From the NCBI RefSeq assembly GCF_002531725.1, contig NZ_NWSQ01000014.1, forward strand, positions 124,001-188,000: a DNA stretch of 64,000 nt, given 5' to 3'. The notes beneath the pieces were generated by a model. That model did no database searches. It was not told the DNA's origin and was given only the letters and a program-made list of their open reading frames with translations. Shown here in pieces: positions 1-8,416 of this stretch (positions within the stretch are counted from its first letter, which is position 1; each line of letters starts with the position of its first letter). The position numbers and the translations under genes were made by a program. The stretch comes from Rhizobium sp. L43. GTDB taxonomy: Bacteria; Pseudomonadota; Alphaproteobacteria; Rhizobiales; Rhizobiaceae.

Positions 1-426
1 ATCCGGCTCCTGACGCTCGCCGCTGAGCACAAGGGAATAGCGCCGCCCTTCCGGCGTGAACAGCGGGATGAACAGGAAGACGCCGCTCTGGAATTCGTTG
101 AAAACGAGATCGGACCGAGCATCTTCCGGCCGCACGCTCCTGCCATGAACCGGTGTTGCCAGAAACTGGGCGGACTTTGCCCGGACGGTGCCGAGCGCTT
201 CCTTCAACGTCGTGATGAAAAGGCCGACACGCCGTTCGGCGACATTGGTGATGACGATATCGCGTTCACCGAAAGGGGCCGAAGCCTCGGAAATGCGGGC
301 CAGCGCGAAATTATCGAAGTTGTAGTGCTGCGCCGCCGATTTCAGCAGCCGGAAAAAATCGGTGCGGTTGATCGCCCGGCTCAACTCCGGTCCGGCATGA
401 AAGGGAATTGCCGGGACGTTGTTCAT
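1..426 (-). CDS. LuxR-family regulator, autoinducer-binding N-terminal part (3' end outside window)
   Basis: The first 142 codons of a gene that runs off the left edge. The visible protein starts MNNVPAIPFHAGPEL and contains an alpha/beta region (FDNFALARIS, then FLFIPLFTPEGRRYSLVLSG) that resembles the autoinducer-binding domain of LuxR-type quorum-sensing regulators. The HTH half is not in the window, so both the family and any DNA binding are inferred. The ATG at 426 is preceded by a GGAGGAGAGG-like ribosome site. Without the C-terminal half it could also be another PAS/GAF-like sensor. I cannot judge whether the acyl-homoserine lactone contacts are conserved. No synthase gene of the LuxI type is visible next to it on this side. 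Confidence 0.7.
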   Translation of the reverse strand, partial: MNNVPAIPFHAGPELSRAINRTDFFRLLKSAAQHYNFDNFALARISEASAPFGERDIVITNVAERRVGLFITTLKEALGTVRAKSAQFLATPVHGRSVRPEDARSDLVFNEFQSGVFLFIPLFTPEGRRYSLVLSGERQEPD

Positions 427-899
427 TCCCACTCTTCCTCTCCTCCGCCAATGCCTCCAATCCCGAAATCTTGGGATATACGTCTTAAACGCGAAGAGCT
501 ACAAAAATTGCGAGACGGTTGATGACGAATATCGAAACGGGGACTTTCGATATTTAAGGCGGAAATCATCAACTATCTCAACTACAGGTGATGCACGGGT
601 TACTGAGGGGCAGTAGTTCTTACCTGGGTGTCGTAAATCTTCGCGCATTCAACATCCATGAATGCGAGAAGGCAGTGCCAGACGTAAGCGCGAGAGAGCC
701 GATAGACCCATTCAGCTAAGGGGTTGGCTGATGTTCGTGGCGGCGAACGCGGGTTGATCGGTTCTCTCAGCGCTTAATTTGCGTCGCACTTGCTTCGCTT
801 CGGTTGCATCTTGGGATGCGTCCTCGACCTTGTCAATCGCGGTTTGTCATATGGCTTGGACAAAGGACAGGAAACAGCTTGGCGGGCCTTCGCCGTTTC
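427..899. other. Non-coding gap with one inverted repeat
   Basis: This 473-bp stretch separates the LuxR-type gene from the response regulator. I see no convincing reading frame or RNA gene. The one notable structure is the nested inverted repeat at 519-572, listed separately. Confidence 0.6.
519..572. repeat. Nested inverted repeat upstream of the LuxR-type gene
   Basis: AATATCGAAA (528-537) and TTTCGATATT (545-554) form a perfect 10-bp inverted repeat with a 7-bp spacer. They are flanked by TTGATGA (519-525) and TCATCAA (566-572). It lies about 100 bp upstream of the LuxR-type start codon, so it could be an operator or a hairpin; its function is unknown. Confidence 0.55.
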
Positions 900-1277
900 C
901 TACATCTCGAGATTGAGAATAATCCTGGCGAGGTCAAGCGGCTTTTCCAGATAGGCATCGGCGCCGGCCTCAAGTGAGCGCGCCCGGTCCTCGGCCGCAT
1001 CCGATCCGCTGCAGACAGCAAGCCGCATCGCTTTGAAACGATCGTCCCCGCGCAGCCTGCTCACCAGGGCGATGCCGCTGTCGAGCGGCATGTAGAGATC
1101 GGCGATCAGCAGTTCCGGCAGGGCCCAGCCTTCCGCCGCGCGCTGTTCCAGCGCCGCCAGCGCCGTCTCGGCGGTCGAAAAACAGAATAGATCGACCTCT
1201 ATCTGCTGCTTCCTGCGGATATAGTCGAGATAGAAGAGATCATCCCTGCTGTCGTCAACATAAATTATGGTAGGCAT
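900..1277 (-). CDS. Single-domain response regulator (CheY-like)
   Basis: A 125-residue protein made only of a receiver domain. It has the acidic pair D8-D9, the likely phospho-acceptor D60 (LIADLYMP), a Ser in AVCSGSD and the conserved K112 (LEKPLD). There is no output domain, so it must act through protein contact or as a phosphate relay. It is transcribed away from the histidine kinase operon at 1472-5625, and the shared upstream region suggests they work together. The class fits stand-alone receivers that pair with PAS or phytochrome-type kinases. The ATG at 1277 gives the full first beta strand (MPTIIYVDDS). Confidence 0.88.
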   Translation of the reverse strand: MPTIIYVDDSRDDLFYLDYIRRKQQIEVDLFCFSTAETALAALEQRAAEGWALPELLIADLYMPLDSGIALVSRLRGDDRFKAMRLAVCSGSDAAEDRARSLEAGADAYLEKPLDLARIILNLEM

Positions 1278-1471
1278 CCAGCACCGTGATTTGGATATTG
1301 TTCGAATGAACCTTGTTGTCCTTCACCGTCACGATATCGCGATTTCACGAAAATTCGATCCATCTTATCGAAAAATCCCTTTGCGAAAAGCGTGGTGCCG
1401 CCCGCCACTGGCTATTGAGTATTCCTCGATTTCGGAAAAAATGGCGACGCCAAGCGAGGAGGAAACGACGG

Positions 1472-3613
1472 GTGCAGGATAAGGGCAACGTGGACCTTCA
1501 GGACCAGCGGAGGCGGTGGCGCTACCGTGGCTTTGCGATTGCGGTTGGCTGCCTGATGGTCCTTCTCGGGGTGAGCGCTGTTGCCGGCTGGCTGCTGCAG
1601 ATCAAGGTGATCATTTCGCTCGTTCCCGGCTTTCCGTCGATGGCCTTCAACACCGCGCTCTGCTTCGTGCTTTCCGGTCTGGGGCTTGCGGCCTCGACGC
1701 TGGCTGCCCGTCGCTTTCGGTTGGCAGCAACGATCATGGCAGGGCTTGCGGCGGCGATCGCCGCGGCCCGACTGGTGGAAATCATCACCATCGGGCGGAC
1801 GTTCCACAATGTCGACCTGTTGATCACGCGCTTCCTGGTTCCGCCCGATTTCATCGCTGAGATCGGCGGCGGCATGGGGCCTAACACGGCGTTGGTCTTC
1901 CTGATCGCCAATCTTTCGCTGCTGCTCGCTCTCCACGCGGAGAGGAAAAGCCAGGTCGTGCAGGAATTGACGAGCTACGTCGTCATCACCCTCGGCATGA
2001 TCGCGCTCGCCAGCTATGTCACATCAGCCGAACAGGGTTACCGCTGGGGACCCTATGCGGCGATGGCGCTGCATACGGCGGTCGGCATGGTGATCTTCGG
2101 CTCGGGTCTTCTCGCCCGCTCCTGGTGGATACAGCCGGCAAACCGGGCTGAGATTCCGCTCTGGATCCCGGCTGCGGTCTGCTTCACCGGCCTTCTCGTC
2201 GATCTCTACACACCGCTCGGCCTCGCCAACGGCATTCTTTATGTGCCGCTGGTGCTGACGGCGCTCTGGTTCGGCAATAGGAACGCGCCGCTTTTCTTCG
2301 CCTTTGCCTGCACCGTGCTTTTGATGCTCGGCTTCTTCGCCGTCCGGCACGATGAGGCGGCGTTCTGGCAGGAGATCGCCAACCGCACGATTACCGCGGC
2401 GACGCTCTGGCTGATCGCCATCCTGGTCTTTTATTTCATGCGCAACAATCACAATCTCGAAACCGAGCGCGTCCGCTTCGGCGCGCTGGTGCGCGGCACC
2501 CCGGATGCCGTCATCGTCATCGACGAGAGTGGAACGATCAGGAGCTTCAACCCGGCGGCCGAAAACATGTTCGGTTACTCGCCGCAGGAGACGATCGGCC
2601 GGAACATCAAGATGCTGATGCCTGAACCCTACCATTCCGAGCATGACGGCTATCTCGCCCATTATCGCCAGACCGGCGAAGAGCGCATCATCGGCACGAC
2701 GCGCATACTCTCCGGACGACGCAAGAGCGGCATTGTCTTTCCGATCGACGTTTCCATCAGCGCCGTCGCCACCGGCGATACGAAGATCTTCGTCGGCATC
2801 GTGCGCGACATCAGCGAGCGCGCCCGGCAGGAAGAGCGGATGAAAACGACGCTTGCCCAGCTCGAGGCCTATACGGCCGAACTCGAGCGCAGCAACCACG
2901 ACCTCGACGAATTCGCCTATATCGCCTCGCATGATCTCAAGGAACCGCTGCGCGGCCTGCACAACCACTCCCGATTCCTGCTGGAGGACTATGAAGACAA
3001 GCTCGACGACGACGGCGTGCGCCGGCTGAACCGGCTGGTGCGCCTCAGCCAGCGCATGGAGAAACTCGTCAACGACCTTCTCTATTTCTCCCGGCTCGGG
3101 CGGCAGCAACTGGCGGTCAAACGCACCGATATCGGCCTGATCGTCAAGGATGTCGTCGCGACGATGGAACTGCTGCTGGAGGAGCGGCATGCCAAGGTCA
3201 TCATCGACGGCCAGTTGCCGGATGTGGTCTGCGACGCGCCCCGGTTGACCGAGGTGTTCCGCAATCTCATCACCAATGCGATCAAATACAATGACAAGCC
3301 GGCGCCGCTGGTCTCGATCGGCTATCTCGAGCGCTTCGTCGGCAAGGATGGCACGGTTGCCCGCAACGTGTTTTTCGTTAGGGATAACGGCAAGGGCATA
3401 CCCCAGGAATTCCATGAGGACATTTTCCGCATTTTCAAACGGCTGGAAAAGTCGCAGGGTTCCGACGACGGCACCGGAGCAGGCCTGACCTTCGTCCGCA
3501 AGATCATCGCCCGGCACAATGGCGATATCTGGCTGGAATCGGAGGTCGGCGCCGGCACCACATTCTATTTCACCTTGGGGAAAAAACGCGAGGGACAGAA
3601 TGCAGCAGCGTGA
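1472..3613 (+). CDS. Membrane-bound PAS-domain sensor histidine kinase
   Basis: Predicted 713-residue kinase. About eight hydrophobic segments fill the first 320 residues. A PAS domain follows (about 333-445, from LVRGTPDAVIVID to ISAVATG), then a HisKA dimerisation helix with the phospho-acceptor H487 in ASHDLKEPL, and a HATPase_c domain (N box NLITNAIKYND, G1 VRDNGKGIP, G2 GTGAGLTF). I chose the GTG at 1472 because GAGGAGG stands 9 bases before it and the upstream in-frame stretch (1313-1471) is rich in Arg/Lys and looks non-coding. The 3' end overlaps the next receiver gene by 14 bases, so the two are translationally linked. The HisKA type resembles phytochrome-like kinases, but no chromophore domain is present. 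The signal sensed is unknown. Confidence 0.88.
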   Translation: MQDKGNVDLQDQRRRWRYRGFAIAVGCLMVLLGVSAVAGWLLQIKVIISLVPGFPSMAFNTALCFVLSGLGLAASTLAARRFRLAATIMAGLAAAIAAARLVEIITIGRTFHNVDLLITRFLVPPDFIAEIGGGMGPNTALVFLIANLSLLLALHAERKSQVVQELTSYVVITLGMIALASYVTSAEQGYRWGPYAAMALHTAVGMVIFGSGLLARSWWIQPANRAEIPLWIPAAVCFTGLLVDLYTPLGLANGILYVPLVLTALWFGNRNAPLFFAFACTVLLMLGFFAVRHDEAAFWQEIANRTITAATLWLIAILVFYFMRNNHNLETERVRFGALVRGTPDAVIVIDESGTIRSFNPAAENMFGYSPQETIGRNIKMLMPEPYHSEHDGYLAHYRQTGEERIIGTTRILSGRRKSGIVFPIDVSISAVATGDTKIFVGIVRDISERARQEERMKTTLAQLEAYTAELERSNHDLDEFAYIASHDLKEPLRGLHNHSRFLLEDYEDKLDDDGVRRLNRLVRLSQRMEKLVNDLLYFSRLGRQQLAVKRTDIGLIVKDVVATMELLLEERHAKVIIDGQLPDVVCDAPRLTEVFRNLITNAIKYNDKPAPLVSIGYLERFVGKDGTVARNVFFVRDNGKGIPQEFHEDIFRIFKRLEKSQGSDDGTGAGLTFVRKIIARHNGDIWLESEVGAGTTFYFTLGKKREGQNAAA

Positions 3614-4025
3614 CACGCAACCGATCCTGATCGTCGAGGACAGCGAAGACGATTTCGAAGCAACGATGCGCGCCTTCAAACGCACCAACCTGCGCAATTC
3701 GATCCGCTGGGCGGCCTCCGGGCAGGAAGCGCTCGACATGCTCGCGGCGATGGTGCCGAAACCGGGGCTGATCCTGCTCGATCTCAACATGCCGGGCCTT
3801 GACGGCCGCAAGACGCTGGAGGCGATCAAGTCGAACGCCGGCTGGCGCAAGATACCGGTGGTGATCCTCACCACCTCCGACGACGAGCGCGACATCGAAG
3901 GCTGCTATGCGCTCGGCGCCAATACCTATGTGCAGAAGCCGGTCGATCTCGACGGGCTGTTTGCGGCGATCCAGCGGCTGAAGGAATACTGGTTCGAAAT
4001 CGCCATCCTGCCGCTCGAGGACTGA
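3600..4025 (+). CDS. Rcp1-like response regulator
   Basis: A 141-residue receiver-only protein. Acidic residues E13-D14 and D17-D18 lie in ILIVEDSEDD, the phospho-acceptor is D61 (LILLDLNMPG), the Thr pair is in VILTTSDD and the conserved Lys in VQKPVD. It resembles the small receivers that follow phytochrome-type kinases (Rcp1 family), which end in a short helical extension as here (LKEYWFEIAILP). The ATG at 3600 overlaps the end of the kinase gene, and the hybrid kinase follows 4 bases after its stop. The natural reading is that this receiver takes phosphate from the kinase at 1472 and may pass it on. Confidence 0.88.
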   Translation: MQQRDTQPILIVEDSEDDFEATMRAFKRTNLRNSIRWAASGQEALDMLAAMVPKPGLILLDLNMPGLDGRKTLEAIKSNAGWRKIPVVILTTSDDERDIEGCYALGANTYVQKPVDLDGLFAAIQRLKEYWFEIAILPLED

Positions 4026-4029
4026 CAGA

Positions 4030-5625
4030 TTGGTGGAAGACTGCAGCATTCTCATCATCGACGACAATATCGACGATCGCGAGGTCTATCGCCGCATATT
4101 GGGCCGCGTCTCCAGCACCGCCTATACCGTCCTGGAGGCGGAGACGGGTGAAGAGGGCCTGGCGCTGAACAGCCGCAAACGGCCGAACTGCATCCTGCTC
4201 GACTATTCACTGCCGGGACGCGACGGGCTCGGCGTGCTGGCCGACATCCTGGAGCGCGACCCCGTCGCCAACGTCATCATGCTGACCGGCCAGGGCAGCG
4301 AAACCGTCGCCGTCGAGGTGATGAAGAGCGGCGCGCGCGACTATCTGACGAAGGATTCGCTGTCGCCGGAAACACTGCACCGCTGCATCCAGAACGCCAT
4401 CATGCACGGCATGCTGGAAGCGCAGCTGGAGCAGAAGCGGCAATCGCTTGAGATCTTCACACGGGCCATGGCCCATGATCTGAAGGAGCCGCTGAGGACG
4501 ATCAAATCCTTCAGCCGCATCCTGCACGGGTCATCGGCGCTGCCGGCCGAAGACCGGGAACTGCTCGATTACGTGCTCAGCGCCGCCGACCATATGGAAG
4601 ACCTGATCGTCAAGGTCTCGGGTTTCACCAGGCTCGAGGCCTCCGGCGGGCCTGAGCTGACGCCGGTCTCGCTCTCCGATGTGCTTAATCAGGTGGAGGA
4701 CAATCTGCGCCAGCAGACCGAAAGCCGCGGCGCCGTCATCATCCGCGGGACGCTGCCGGAGGTCATGGGCGATGCGACGCTGCTGACCCAGCTGCTGCAG
4801 AACCTCGTCTCGAATGCCGTCCGCTACAGCGAGCAGACGATTCCCGAGGTGACGATCTCAGGCGAGGCGCATGGCGACATGTGCCGCCTCACCGTGCGTG
4901 ACAACGGGCCTGGCATCGATCCTCAGCATCGCGAACTGATCTTCCAGCCGTTCAAGCGTCTCGTCGGCCGTGGCATCGAGGGCACCGGACTCGGCCTTGC
5001 CATCTGCCGCCGCATCGCGCAGCTGCATGGCGGCGCGATCTGGTGCGAGGCGGAAAATGGGCCGGGCGCCACCTTCATCGTCGACGTGCCGCTCGCCGAG
5101 GCGAGACCCGTGCCATCCGCCGTATCGGCCATCCCGCACAGCGCCAAGCCGGCCGAGCAGCCGGGCGAAGGGCCCGGCAGGCTTGCCGAAGTGCTGCTGG
5201 TCGAGGACAGCCCGGCCGACATCCAGATTCTGAAGATCAAGCTGATGCGGCGGGAGAAAGTGAATTTCAACCTGCATGTCGCCACCAACGGGCGCGAGGC
5301 GATGCGGCTGCTGGAAGAGCGCGCCGGCATCGCCGATCTACCGCAGATCGATCTGATGCTGCTCGACATCAACATGCCGATCATGGACGGCTTCGAGGTG
5401 CTGAACGCGCTTTCCGCCGATGTCCGCCTTAGCCAAATTCCCGTCTGCATTCTCAGCACGTCAAGCGACGAGAGCGACATGCGACGGGCCAGAAATCTCG
5501 GCGCGCGCGCCTATATGGTCAAGCCACCGACCCTGCAGCAACTGGAAGAGGCACTCGAAGATGTCGATCATTTGGAGTTGCTGCAGCGCGGCGATTCGCT
5601 TGCGCTTTGTGCGGAACAAAACTAA
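4030..5625 (+). CDS. REC-HisKA-HATPase-REC hybrid histidine kinase
   Basis: About 531 residues with no membrane segment. It has an N-terminal receiver (D58 in CILLDYSLPG), a HisKA helix with H149 (AMAHDLKEPL), an ATPase domain (NLVSNAVRYSE, RDNGPGID, GTGLGLAI) and a C-terminal receiver with D446 (LMLLDINMP). The sandwiched order suggests a soluble phosphorelay hub that is itself controlled by phosphorylation. The start is either the TTG at 4030 or the GTG at 4033; GAGGA at 4016-4020 fits either. It is the last gene of the signalling operon. No DNA-binding output is present in any of the four proteins here, so the final target lies elsewhere. Confidence 0.87.
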   Translation: MVEDCSILIIDDNIDDREVYRRILGRVSSTAYTVLEAETGEEGLALNSRKRPNCILLDYSLPGRDGLGVLADILERDPVANVIMLTGQGSETVAVEVMKSGARDYLTKDSLSPETLHRCIQNAIMHGMLEAQLEQKRQSLEIFTRAMAHDLKEPLRTIKSFSRILHGSSALPAEDRELLDYVLSAADHMEDLIVKVSGFTRLEASGGPELTPVSLSDVLNQVEDNLRQQTESRGAVIIRGTLPEVMGDATLLTQLLQNLVSNAVRYSEQTIPEVTISGEAHGDMCRLTVRDNGPGIDPQHRELIFQPFKRLVGRGIEGTGLGLAICRRIAQLHGGAIWCEAENGPGATFIVDVPLAEARPVPSAVSAIPHSAKPAEQPGEGPGRLAEVLLVEDSPADIQILKIKLMRREKVNFNLHVATNGREAMRLLEERAGIADLPQIDLMLLDINMPIMDGFEVLNALSADVRLSQIPVCILSTSSDESDMRRARNLGARAYMVKPPTLQQLEEALEDVDHLELLQRGDSLALCAEQN

Positions 5626-5709
5626 GCGATGGTCATTGGCAACGGTATGACCTTCGCAGCTTTCATACTCGCGCTCCTGACGACGCCGCTTCAATCAGGA
5701 CTGCTCCAG

Positions 5710-7329
5710 ATGGTATCAGGCATACATCACGTCACGGCCGTCACCCGAAAAGTGCAGGCGAACGTGGACTTTTACGCAGGCTTTCTCGGCATGCGGCTTG
5801 TCAAGCAGACGGCCGGTTACGAGGATGCGACGCAACTGCATCTCTTCTACGGCGATGCGGCGGGCACGCCGGGGTCGCTCCTGACTTTCCTCGCCTGGGA
5901 AGACGGCGCGCCCGGCCGGGCCGGCTACGGCCAGATCAGCGAAATATCGCTGTCGATCGACCCTGCAAGCATCGGCTACTGGCTGACCCGCGCCATGAGC
6001 TTCGGTCTGCGCTCGGAGGGGCCGGCCGACGAATTCGGCGAACCGGTGCTCAGGCTCAAGGACCCCGACAACATCATCCTCAAGCTTGCAGGCGCAAAGG
6101 ACCTGACATCGCCGGCCGTCTGGGACGGCGCCTCGATCCCGGTCGAGCACGCCATCCAGCGCGTGCGCGGTGCGACCATGCTGACGGAGAAGCCCGCCGA
6201 GAGCCGCAGCTTTCTCGAGCGCCATTTCGGCTATCGCTTCCGGGCCAAGCGCGGCACGATCGATAGGCTGGTTTCGCAATCCGGCGACGTCATCGACGTG
6301 CGCGATGCCCGCGGCTTCTGGTCCGGTGCGCCGGGCACCGGCACGGTCGATCACGTCGCCTTCCGCGCGCCCGACGAGGAGACGCTGCTGTCCGTCCGCA
6401 AGGCGCTCGAAGCCACCGATGCATCGCCGACCAACATGCATGACCGCAAATATTTCCGCTCGCTCTACGCCCGTGAGCCTGGCGGCACGCTGGTGGAGCT
6501 TGCCACCGACAAGCCGGGCATGACCGTCGATGAAGAACATGCCGCGCTCGGGACGAAACTCTTCGCCCCGCCCGAAGCCATCACCAATCTCCATGACCTG
6601 AAGGTGGTGCTGCCGCAATTTTCGATGCCCGGCCAGCCGCGCATCAATTATCGCGAGCTGCCATTCGTCCATCGCTTCTATACGCCCCCGGACCCGGATG
6701 GCAGCGTCTTCGTGCTGCTGCACGGCTCCGGCGGCAATGAGACGACACTGATGCCGCTCTTGAACAAGGCGGCGCCGCGGGCGACTCTGCTCGGCGTGCG
6801 CGGCCGCGCAACGGAGGAAGGTTTTCCGCGCTGGTACAAGCGCATCACCCCCTTCTCCTTCGACCAGAACGACATCAAGACCGAGGCGGAAGCCTTCGCG
6901 GCCTTCATCGAGGGGGCCGTCAAATCCTACGGGCTCGATCCGCAGAAGGTCGTCTATGTCGGTTACTCCAACGGCGCCAACCTTTTGAACTCGCTGCTCT
7001 ACCTGCACCCGAACCTGGTGCACAAGGCGGTGCTGCTGCGCTCCATGCCGGTTCTCAGCGACTATCCCCATGCCGATCTCAAAGGCACGGACCTGCTCGT
7101 CATCAGCGGCAAGACGGATGCCTACGGCAAATATGCGAGCGAGCTGGAAGAGCGGCTGAAGAGTTCGGGCGCCACCGTCGATTCCGACGTCATCCCCGGC
7201 GGCCACGATCTCGGCGATGCCGATGTGCCGATCATCCAGAAGTGGCTGCTCCAGAGAATGGGCGACGATCCACCGCCGCTGGAGCAGCAAGCGATTAAGC
7301 CGAAGAGCGAGATGTTCGGGCAACCATGA
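5710..7329 (+). CDS. Fused ring-cleaving dioxygenase (MhqO-like) and carboxylesterase (MhqD-like)
   Basis: Predicted 539-residue fusion. Residues 1-310 form two glyoxalase/VOC modules like the extradiol dioxygenase MhqO (GIHHVTAVT; likely metal ligands H6 or H7, H215 in VDHVAF, E263 in GTLVELATD). Residues about 320-525 form an alpha/beta hydrolase like MhqD/YodD, with nucleophile S420 in GYSNG, D470 in GKTDAYG and H499 in GGHDLG. In Bacillus these two activities are separate proteins of the hydroquinone/quinone response. Both sets of active-site residues are intact here, so a two-step enzyme on quinol-type substrates is plausible. I start at the ATG at 5710 because the family begins with this beta strand; an upstream ATG at 5629 would add a hydrophobic stretch. 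The 3' end overlaps the convergent transporter gene by 35 bp. Confidence 0.82.
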   Translation: MVSGIHHVTAVTRKVQANVDFYAGFLGMRLVKQTAGYEDATQLHLFYGDAAGTPGSLLTFLAWEDGAPGRAGYGQISEISLSIDPASIGYWLTRAMSFGLRSEGPADEFGEPVLRLKDPDNIILKLAGAKDLTSPAVWDGASIPVEHAIQRVRGATMLTEKPAESRSFLERHFGYRFRAKRGTIDRLVSQSGDVIDVRDARGFWSGAPGTGTVDHVAFRAPDEETLLSVRKALEATDASPTNMHDRKYFRSLYAREPGGTLVELATDKPGMTVDEEHAALGTKLFAPPEAITNLHDLKVVLPQFSMPGQPRINYRELPFVHRFYTPPDPDGSVFVLLHGSGGNETTLMPLLNKAAPRATLLGVRGRATEEGFPRWYKRITPFSFDQNDIKTEAEAFAAFIEGAVKSYGLDPQKVVYVGYSNGANLLNSLLYLHPNLVHKAVLLRSMPVLSDYPHADLKGTDLLVISGKTDAYGKYASELEERLKSSGATVDSDVIPGGHDLGDADVPIIQKWLLQRMGDDPPPLEQQAIKPKSEMFGQP

Positions 7330-8200
7330 TCCCGGCAAGCACGACGGCGCCGCCCAGCGCCTGCATCGTGCCGATCGCTTCGTTGAGCAGCGCCCAGGCG
7401 AGAATGGCGGCGACGACCGGCTGCAGCAGCAGCGTCAGCGAGGAAAAGGCCGGCGGCAGATAGGCCAGCGCATAGGTGATCGCCGCCTGCCCGCCGGCAT
7501 GGCTGATAAAGGCGAGGCCGAAGACCATCGACCAGCCATAGACGGTCACCGGCAGCATGTGCCCCTCAATGAAGAAGGCGACCGGAAAGATGCAGACGGC
7601 AGCCGACGCCGTGCTCCACAGCATGATCCGCATCGTATCGAACCGGCTGCGCAGGCTGCCTAGCGCAAGGATGTAGCAGGCATAGAAGAAGGCGGCTGTT
7701 ATCGCCAGGCCGTCGCCATGGAGGTCGCCGTTGCCGACCGCTGCCGGTCCGCCTTTCAAGACGACGACGCCGGCCAGCGCCAGGGCAAGCCCGAGCAGGA
7801 AGACACGGCTGATCCGCGCTTTGAAAAAGAAGAAGGCGATCACGGTGACGAAAACAGGCGCGAGGTTGGCGAGCAGCGTCGCATTGGCGACTGACGTCAT
7901 CGTGATCGAAAGGTGCCACGCGGCGAGATCGAGCGACAGCATGACGCCTGGAAGGATGAGCAGGCCGTAGTCGGACAAGTGTTGCGGCTTCGGCCCCCTC
8001 TCCTTCTTCATCAGCGAAACGATGACGATCGGGATCAGCGCCAGCGCCACCCGCCAGAAGGCCGTCGCCATCGGCCCGACCTCGGAGAGCCGGACGAAGA
8101 TCGGCGAGCCGCCGATCGCCGCCCCGCCGAGAATGAGCGCCGCCAGGGGGAAGCGGTTGGAAGGCGAGGCTTCGGAAAGGGTGGAGGCAGGCTGCGACAT
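7295..8200 (-). CDS. EamA/DMT-family transporter
   Basis: A 301-residue membrane protein with about ten hydrophobic segments arranged as two EamA repeats (for example FPLAALILGGAAIGGSPIF at the start and GTMQALGGAVVLAGIMVA at the end). DMT proteins export metabolites or amino acids across the inner membrane; the substrate cannot be read from sequence. The start at 8200 (MSQPASTLSE) removes an upstream in-frame stretch that is Cys/Arg-rich and unlike a membrane protein. The stop lies inside the 3' end of the neighbouring dioxygenase/esterase gene. Transcription is convergent with that gene, so a joint role is not implied. Confidence 0.85.
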   Translation of the reverse strand: MSQPASTLSEASPSNRFPLAALILGGAAIGGSPIFVRLSEVGPMATAFWRVALALIPIVIVSLMKKERGPKPQHLSDYGLLILPGVMLSLDLAAWHLSITMTSVANATLLANLAPVFVTVIAFFFFKARISRVFLLGLALALAGVVVLKGGPAAVGNGDLHGDGLAITAAFFYACYILALGSLRSRFDTMRIMLWSTASAAVCIFPVAFFIEGHMLPVTVYGWSMVFGLAFISHAGGQAAITYALAYLPPAFSSLTLLLQPVVAAILAWALLNEAIGTMQALGGAVVLAGIMVARTSRSSA

Positions 8201-8332
8201 GATCTCGATATTCTTGGTCACCCGAAAACAGGGCGGTGGGATATTGGCTGCCGCGTGCGTATCAGAAGTCGATCGCCGGCGACAGCCGCCAAGCGACATC
8301 CGACTATAAGATCCAGCCGGATGCGTGTTTGC

Positions 8333-8355
8333 AGCGGTTCTGCTTTAGAACCGCT
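8333..8355. repeat. Inverted repeat (9-bp arms)
   Basis: AGCGGTTCT and AGAACCGCT are separated by 5 bases. The hairpin lies in the gap between the EamA gene start and the FAD gene end. Similar short AT/GC palindromes are common between rhizobial genes. Confidence 0.55.
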
Positions 8356-8383
8356 TCAAACTTTGTTCTTACAATTGCCGACA

Positions 8384-8400
8384 AAAGCGCTTCGCGCTTT
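8384..8400 (-). terminator. Possible intrinsic terminator of the FAD/NAD(P) gene
   Basis: AAAGCGC-TTC-GCGCTTT forms a 7-bp stem just past the minus-strand stop at 8417. Read on the minus strand the stem ends in GCGCTTTTGTC, a short T tract. The stem is short, so termination is only moderately supported. Confidence 0.4.
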
Positions 8401-8416
8401 GCCTGGGAAAACCGCC

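Noticed and set aside
1313..1471. Upstream in-frame extension of the histidine kinase
   Set aside because: The stretch is basic and lacks a ribosome site, while a strong one stands before the GTG at 1472.
2024..3895. Long minus-strand reading frame of 623 codons
   Set aside because: It runs opposite to the kinase and receiver genes, which have full domain motifs. The translation lacks family motifs and reflects high GC at third positions.
5716..7338. 540-codon minus-strand frame
   Set aside because: Antisense shadow of the dioxygenase/esterase fusion; no motif and no ribosome site.
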